Source: Tumebacillus lacus (lineage in GTDB: Bacteria; Bacillota; Bacilli; Tumebacillales; Tumebacillaceae). Taken from it: a DNA stretch of 64,000 nucleotides. The translations under genes were made by a program, and so were the position numbers. The stretch is from NCBI RefSeq assembly GCF_026410385.1, contig NZ_JAPMLT010000005.1, positions 206,777-270,776 of the forward strand. Reading direction: 5' to 3'. Each line of letters begins with the position of its first letter. Position 1 is the stretch's first letter. The notes under the pieces are model-generated. The model did not search any database and was not told where the DNA came from. It saw nothing but the letters and a program-made list of their open reading frames with translations. This document shows, one piece after another, positions 60,265 through 64,000 of this stretch.

Positions 60265-60510
60265 CTGTGAAGGAACGAGTAGCGCTTGTCAGGTTTGATC
60301 GTGCAGAGAGCCGGTGGTCGCTGCGAACCGGACGGTCACGAGCGCGAAGTACAGTCCCGAGCCGTTCGGAGGAAATGCCGAACCGGTCGTCTGTTTGGGC
60401 GGCCGTTATCTTGCAACGAAGGTGATCCTTTATTTTGGCATGGGATCGACCTAGGGTGGTACCGCGAGTCAGATCCTCGCCCCTAGCTACACAGGGGCGG
60501 GGATTTTTTG
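60265..60510 (+). promoter_or_regulatory. T-box riboswitch, specifier TAC (Tyr)
   Basis: Leader of tyrS. The T-box AGGGTGGTACCGCG lies at 60453-60466 and the specifier TAC (Tyr) at 60350-60352 in GCGAAGTACAGTCCC. The terminator ATCCTCGCCCCT / AGGGGCGGGGAT is followed by TTTTT. The 441 bases between the PBP and tyrS starts hold only this leader and the two divergent promoters. Uncharged tRNA-Tyr should turn the gene on. Confidence 0.92.
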
Positions 60511-60549
60511 TTTTCTCAGAATACACACGCTGAAAGGGATGGAACTCAA

Positions 60550-61797
60550 ATGTCGAACCAAGAACAAGTCACCCGCGACCCGCAGGTGGAAGCAGAAGTC
60601 GAACGCCAGCTGGCTGTGATCCGCCGCGGTGCGGTGGAGATCATTCCCGAGGAAGAACTGGTGGGCAAACTGCGCCGCTCGATCAAGACCGGCAAACCGC
60701 TGCACATCAAGCTCGGCCTCGACCCGTCCGCTCCGGATATCCACCTCGGCCACACGGTGCCGCTGCAAAAGATGCGCCAGTTCCAAGACCTCGGTCACAA
60801 CGTCACGATCATCATCGGTGACTACACCGGCATGATCGGCGACCCGACCGGCAAATCGGAGACGCGCAAACAACTGACCCTCGACCAGGTCCGCGAAAAC
60901 GCAGCCACTTACGTTGAACAGCTCTACAAAGTGCTCGACAAAGAAAAGACCAGCATCCGCTACAACTCCGAGTGGCTCGCCCCGCTCAATTTTGCTGACG
61001 TCATCAAACTGGCGGCCAACACCACCGTTGCCCGCATGCTGGAGCGCGACGACTTTGAAAAGCGCTACAACTCACAACAGGCGATCTCCCTGCATGAGTT
61101 CTTCTACCCGCTGATGCAAGGCTACGACTCGGTCGCGCTGGAGTGCGACGTCGAGCTTGGCGGAACCGATCAAAAGTTCAACCTGCTGATGGGCCGCACC
61201 CTGCAAAAGGAATACGGCAAAGAGCAGCAGGTGATCCTGACCCTGCCGATCATCGAGGGTCTCGACGGCGTGCAAAAAATGTCCAAGTCGCTCGGCAACT
61301 ACATCGGCATCGACGAAGCGCCGAACGACATGTACGGCAAGACGATGTCGATCCCGGATGAACTGATGGTCAAATACTTCGAACTGGTCACCGACATCTC
61401 GCTGGAAGAGCTGGCTGAGATCCGCACCGGATTTGCAAACGGCTCGCTGCACCCGCGCGATCTGAAGATGCGCCTCGGCCGCGAGATCGTCACCAAATAC
61501 CACGGCGAGGAAGCGGCTCAAGCGGCGGAAGATCATTTTAAGACCGTCTTCCAAAAGCGCGCGCTACCGGACGATATGCCGGAAGTGACGCTCGAGCCGG
61601 GCACCGTCTGGATCGTCAAACTGCTCACCGATCTGAAGATGGCACCGTCCAACGGCGAAGCTCGCCGACTGATCCAAGGCGGCGCCGTCAAGATCAACGA
61701 GGAAAAAGTGGCGGAAGTCGACGCGCAGATCGAACTGCAAGACGGCATGGTTCTCCAAGCTGGCAAACGCAAATTTGCCCGCATCCACCTCGGCTAA
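60550..61797 (+). CDS. tyrS: Tyrosyl-tRNA synthetase (TyrZ-like)
   Basis: A 415-residue class I synthetase starting at ATG 60550 after AAAGGGATGG. The HIGH-type motif is DIHLGHTV and the KMSKS motif is present exactly in [15 protein letters not shown]-terminal S4 RNA-binding domain covers about 350-415 ([17 protein letters not shown]). The HLGH and KMSKS forms mark the TyrZ subtype rather than the TyrS subtype with KFGKT. Controlled by the T-box upstream and ended by a terminator. Confidence 0.95.
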   Translation: MSNQEQVTRDPQVEAEVERQLAVIRRGAVEIIPEEELVGKLRRSIKTGKPLHIKLGLDPSAPDIHLGHTVPLQKMRQFQDLGHNVTIIIGDYTGMIGDPTGKSETRKQLTLDQVRENAATYVEQLYKVLDKEKTSIRYNSEWLAPLNFADVIKLAANTTVARMLERDDFEKRYNSQQAISLHEFFYPLMQGYDSVALECDVELGGTDQKFNLLMGRTLQKEYGKEQQVILTLPIIEGLDGVQKMSKSLGNYIGIDEAPNDMYGKTMSIPDELMVKYFELVTDISLEELAEIRTGFANGSLHPRDLKMRLGREIVTKYHGEEAAQAAEDHFKTVFQKRALPDDMPEVTLEPGTVWIVKLLTDLKMAPSNGEARRLIQGGAVKINEEKVAEVDAQIELQDGMVLQAGKRKFARIHLG

Positions 61798-61803
61798 ACG
61801 ATA

Positions 61804-61843
61804 CGAGAGAAAGGCCAACGCTGCGGCGTTGGCCTTTCTTCCT
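61804..61843 (+). terminator. Intrinsic terminator of tyrS
   Basis: GAAAGGCCAACGC pairs with GCGTTGGCCTTTC across a 4-base loop, followed by a short T run. Confidence 0.83.
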
Positions 61844-62027
61844 ATTTAATAGTAGTTGCGCCTGTATTGGGGAATCCTAACAGTCAAATTGGGCAGGAAA
61901 ATCGTCGCAGAAGCAGGAGATTTCCGCTGGGGTGTTCTCTTTTCGTTTAAGGTGATCTTGAGCATTTGCACAAGAATCGCAGAATCGTGCTACGATGAGC
62001 ACATAAACGAGACTGAGGGGTGGCGAG

Positions 62028-63305
62028 TTGGAAAATCAAGCGATTTTGGCGATTGCTATTTTCTTGATCACGTATGCACTGATCGTCAGTGAAAAACTGC
62101 ACCGTACGATTGTGGCGATGATCGGCGGGATTTTGATGGTCGGCTTTGGCATTTTGGATCAAGAAGCAGCGATTCACCACGTTGACTTTAATACGCTGGG
62201 GCTGTTGATCGGCATGATGGTGCTGGTCGCGATCACCGGCAAGACGGGCGTGTTCAAGTACTTGGCGATCAAGGCAGCCAAGATGGCAAAGGGTCATCCG
62301 GTTCGCATTCTGGTCTATCTGTCGGTAATCACCGCCCTGTTGTCGTCGTTGCTCGACAACGTGACGACCGTTATGCTGATCGTGCCGGTGACGTTCTCGA
62401 TTGCGCGGCAGTTGAAGGTCAATCCGGTGCCGTATCTGATCTCCGAGATCATCGCATCGAACGTCGGGGGCACGGCGACTTTGATCGGCGACCCGCCGAA
62501 CATCATGATCGGCAGCGCGGTCAAGGAGCTTGACTTCATGGCGTTTGTTTACAACCTGGCGCCGATCGCGGCGATCATCCTCGTTGTGACGGTGGCGCTG
62601 TTGGTGCTGATCTTCCGCAACCAGTTGAAGAGCGATCCGGAGCGTCAAGCGTTGATCATGAGCTTGAATGAGAACGACGAACTGCAAGACACCAAGCTGT
62701 TGGTCAAATCGCTGGCTGTGCTGGCATTGACGATTATCGGGTTCGGGTTGCATCAGCAACTGCATCTGGAATCTGCGACCGTGGCGCTGGCCGGGGCGTT
62801 CCTGCTCCTGCTCTTGACGGGCGAGAAGTATCTGGAAGAAGCGTTTGAGAAAGTGGAATGGGCGACGATCTTCTTCTTCGTGGGGCTGTTTGTCCTCGTC
62901 GCGGGGCTGATCGAAACCGGCGTTATCTCGATGCTGGCAGAAAGAGCGATGGACGCCACGGGAGGCGACCCGACCAAGATGGCGTTGCTGATCCTGTGGA
63001 TGAGTGCGATTGCGTCGGCGTTTGTGGATAACATCCCGTTCGTTGCGACAATGATCCCGATGATCAAGGAGATGGGCTTGCTGGGGATCACCGACCTCGA
63101 ACCGCTGTGGTGGAGCTTGGCTTTGGGCGCATGTCTGGGCGGCAACGGCACGGTCATCGGCGCGAGCGCAAACGTGATCGTCATCGGTCTGGCTGCGAAG
63201 GAAGGGTACAAGATCTCATTTATGAGATTCTTCGTGATCGCGTTCCCGCTGATGATCCTCTCGATCATCATCTCGACGGTGTATGTGTATCTGCGCTACC
63301 TGTAA
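62028..63305 (+). CDS. ArsB/NhaD-family ion permease
   Basis: A 425-residue membrane protein with about eleven hydrophobic segments, probably starting at TTG 62028 after GAGGGGTGG (62015-62023). Signatures of the ArsB/NhaD/P-protein group are LSSLLDNVTTVMLIVPVT, SNVGGTATLIGDPPNIMI and the second-half repeat SAFVDNIPFVATMIPMI with GGNGTVIGASANVI. It could be an Na+/H+ antiporter or an anion or dicarboxylate permease. No arsenic genes are near, so arsenite export is unlikely. Confidence 0.87.
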   Translation: MENQAILAIAIFLITYALIVSEKLHRTIVAMIGGILMVGFGILDQEAAIHHVDFNTLGLLIGMMVLVAITGKTGVFKYLAIKAAKMAKGHPVRILVYLSVITALLSSLLDNVTTVMLIVPVTFSIARQLKVNPVPYLISEIIASNVGGTATLIGDPPNIMIGSAVKELDFMAFVYNLAPIAAIILVVTVALLVLIFRNQLKSDPERQALIMSLNENDELQDTKLLVKSLAVLALTIIGFGLHQQLHLESATVALAGAFLLLLLTGEKYLEEAFEKVEWATIFFFVGLFVLVAGLIETGVISMLAERAMDATGGDPTKMALLILWMSAIASAFVDNIPFVATMIPMIKEMGLLGITDLEPLWWSLALGACLGGNGTVIGASANVIVIGLAAKEGYKISFMRFFVIAFPLMILSIIISTVYVYLRYL

Positions 63306-63329
63306 AACGAGGAAAAGGGAGGACGGCTG

Positions 63330-63602
63330 ATGGTGACGTACGAGTTTGATCCTGCAAAGATCAAGGTGACAGAACGCCACTCCGGCGTCGAGTATGAGTT
63401 TGAAATCGATGTGCTCGACGAAGAGATGCGAGGGCGACTGAAACAGTTGCGGCTTGAAGTGGAAAACAACGACGATCTCACCGACGTCGTGTTCGGCACG
63501 CAACCGGGTAACCATTACGTGGTGAACGTGCGGACGAACTACCGCGTGGAGTTTCTGTTGCTGATGTTTAAGTACGAACTGCTGGTTGCAGTGAAAAGAT
63601 AA
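63330..63602 (+). CDS. Hypothetical 90-residue protein
   Basis: AAAAGGGAGGA precedes the ATG, 24 bases after the permease stop, so it is probably in the same operon. It is acidic, with strands MVTYEFDPAKIKVTERHSGV, then EYEFEIDVLD, and a C-terminal VEFLLLMFKYELLVAVKR. No membrane anchor or known motif was seen. A terminator follows. Confidence 0.7.
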   Translation: MVTYEFDPAKIKVTERHSGVEYEFEIDVLDEEMRGRLKQLRLEVENNDDLTDVVFGTQPGNHYVVNVRTNYRVEFLLLMFKYELLVAVKR

Positions 63603-63603
63603 T

Positions 63604-63642
63604 GCGGAAGACCCGATCTCTGAGGAGGTCGGGTTTTCTTTA
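63604..63642 (+). terminator. Intrinsic terminator
   Basis: GAAGACCCGATCTC pairs with GAGGTCGGGTTTTC (one mismatch), followed by TTTATT. It ends the permease operon ahead of the rRNA operon. Confidence 0.75.
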
Positions 63643-63815
63643 TTGAAATCATGCAGAACGGGCCGTTTGAGCGTCTGAGGGAAAGCAGGTGATGCGGTAT
63701 GCTTGAGTTTGTTTCGATGGAAGGCGCAGTCGATTTTGTGTCGTGTCAGGCAAACGTGATAAGATGATTCCTGTCGCCGCGAGAGTCGCGGTGATGAGTA
63801 AGAAGAAATCACCAG

Positions 63816-63845
63816 TTGACTTTTGATTCATCTGTGTGGTATTCT
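63816..63845 (+). promoter_or_regulatory. Promoter of the rRNA operon
   Basis: TTGACT (63816-63821) and TATTCT (63840-63845) with an 18-base spacer, 104 bases before 16S. The leader CTTGAAAACTAAACGAGTG is the kind found beside Bacillales rRNA genes. The rest of the 346 bases before 16S holds no gene. Confidence 0.7.
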
Positions 63846-63948
63846 AATATACGTCGCCTCTGAGCGATATGATATTGATCCTTGAAAACTAAACGAGTGT
63901 TACGAGATCGATTTTCGAGCCAGCGATTCATTCGCTTGATTTCAAACT

Positions 63949-64000
63949 TTTATTGAGAGTTTGATCCTGGCTCAGGACGAACGCTGGCGGCGTGCCTAAT
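63949..64000 (+). rRNA. 16S ribosomal RNA, 5' end only
   Basis: TTTATTGAGAGTTTGATCCT followed by GGCTCAGGACGAACGCTGGC is the universal 5' end of bacterial 16S rRNA (the 27F primer site). The gene runs off the window. The exact first base is set to within 2-3 bases by homology. Confidence 0.97.

Overview
The window looks like chromosomal DNA from a GC-rich, spore-forming, Gram-positive bacterium of the Bacillales. Evidence: strong GGAGG ribosome sites, intrinsic terminators with T tracts, T-box leaders before pheS and tyrS, an infC that starts at ATT, a ytxC-type sporulation gene beside infC, an SLH-domain surface protein, and the order TrmH methyltransferase, pheST, zapA, cvpA, mutS2. The high GC and the gene mix fit the Alicyclobacillaceae (for example Tumebacillus), but the genus is a guess. 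I see no prophage, CRISPR array or transposase.

Layout. 0-1.4 kb: two tandem CBS-domain proteins and a small membrane protein (minus strand). 1.6-9.3 kb: a polysaccharide operon of a DUF4912-like protein, a GH57-GT4 fusion, an NDP-sugar pyrophosphorylase with a degenerate phosphohexomutase module, and a GH15 glucoamylase-like enzyme. 9.3-16.2 kb: SLH/YcdB-like surface protein, XRE-TPR regulator, PIG-L deacetylase, DUF3905-like protein and M23 peptidase. 16.4-20 kb: Pit phosphate transport pair, a Q/N-rich repeat protein and small proteins. 20-25.6 kb: lipoprotein, histidine phosphatase, alcohol dehydrogenase, DUF962 protein, AlaX-like editing protein and aminotransferase. 25.7-38.1 kb: a DNA-end-processing neighbourhood with a crotonase-nurA-herA operon and, 5 kb further on, an Mre11-like nuclease followed by a Rad50/SbcC-like ATPase split over three ORFs. 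Between these lie an AIM24-family protein, a ferredoxin-metallo-beta-lactamase protein, a winged-helix/TPR regulator, three repeat hairpins and an MFS transporter. 38.1-39.3 kb: speD and seven tRNA genes. 39.3-45.5 kb: an AT-rich interrupted gene, a CDF transporter, an RDD protein, a Rieske oxygenase with a methyltransferase, a Nudix hydrolase, a TetR regulator and ytxC. 45.5-56.8 kb: core genes infC-rpmI-rplT, a KtrA-like protein, TrmH, DUF2512, pheST, zapA, cvpA and mutS2. 56.9-64 kb: a class A penicillin-binding protein with fibronectin repeats, T-box-tyrS, an ion antiporter, and the start of an rRNA operon (first bases of 16S).

The most notable things are: (a) the co-location of NurA, HerA, Mre11-like and Rad50-like functions, an arrangement best known from archaeal mre11-rad50-herA-nurA operons, with the Rad50-like protein cut at its zinc hook; (b) three copies in 360 bp of an element whose core is nearly constant while the flanking stem arms change with base pairing kept; and (c) a Q/N-rich protein built from degenerate repeats centred on RIHQ. 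All family calls come from motif reading by eye; no database search was run.
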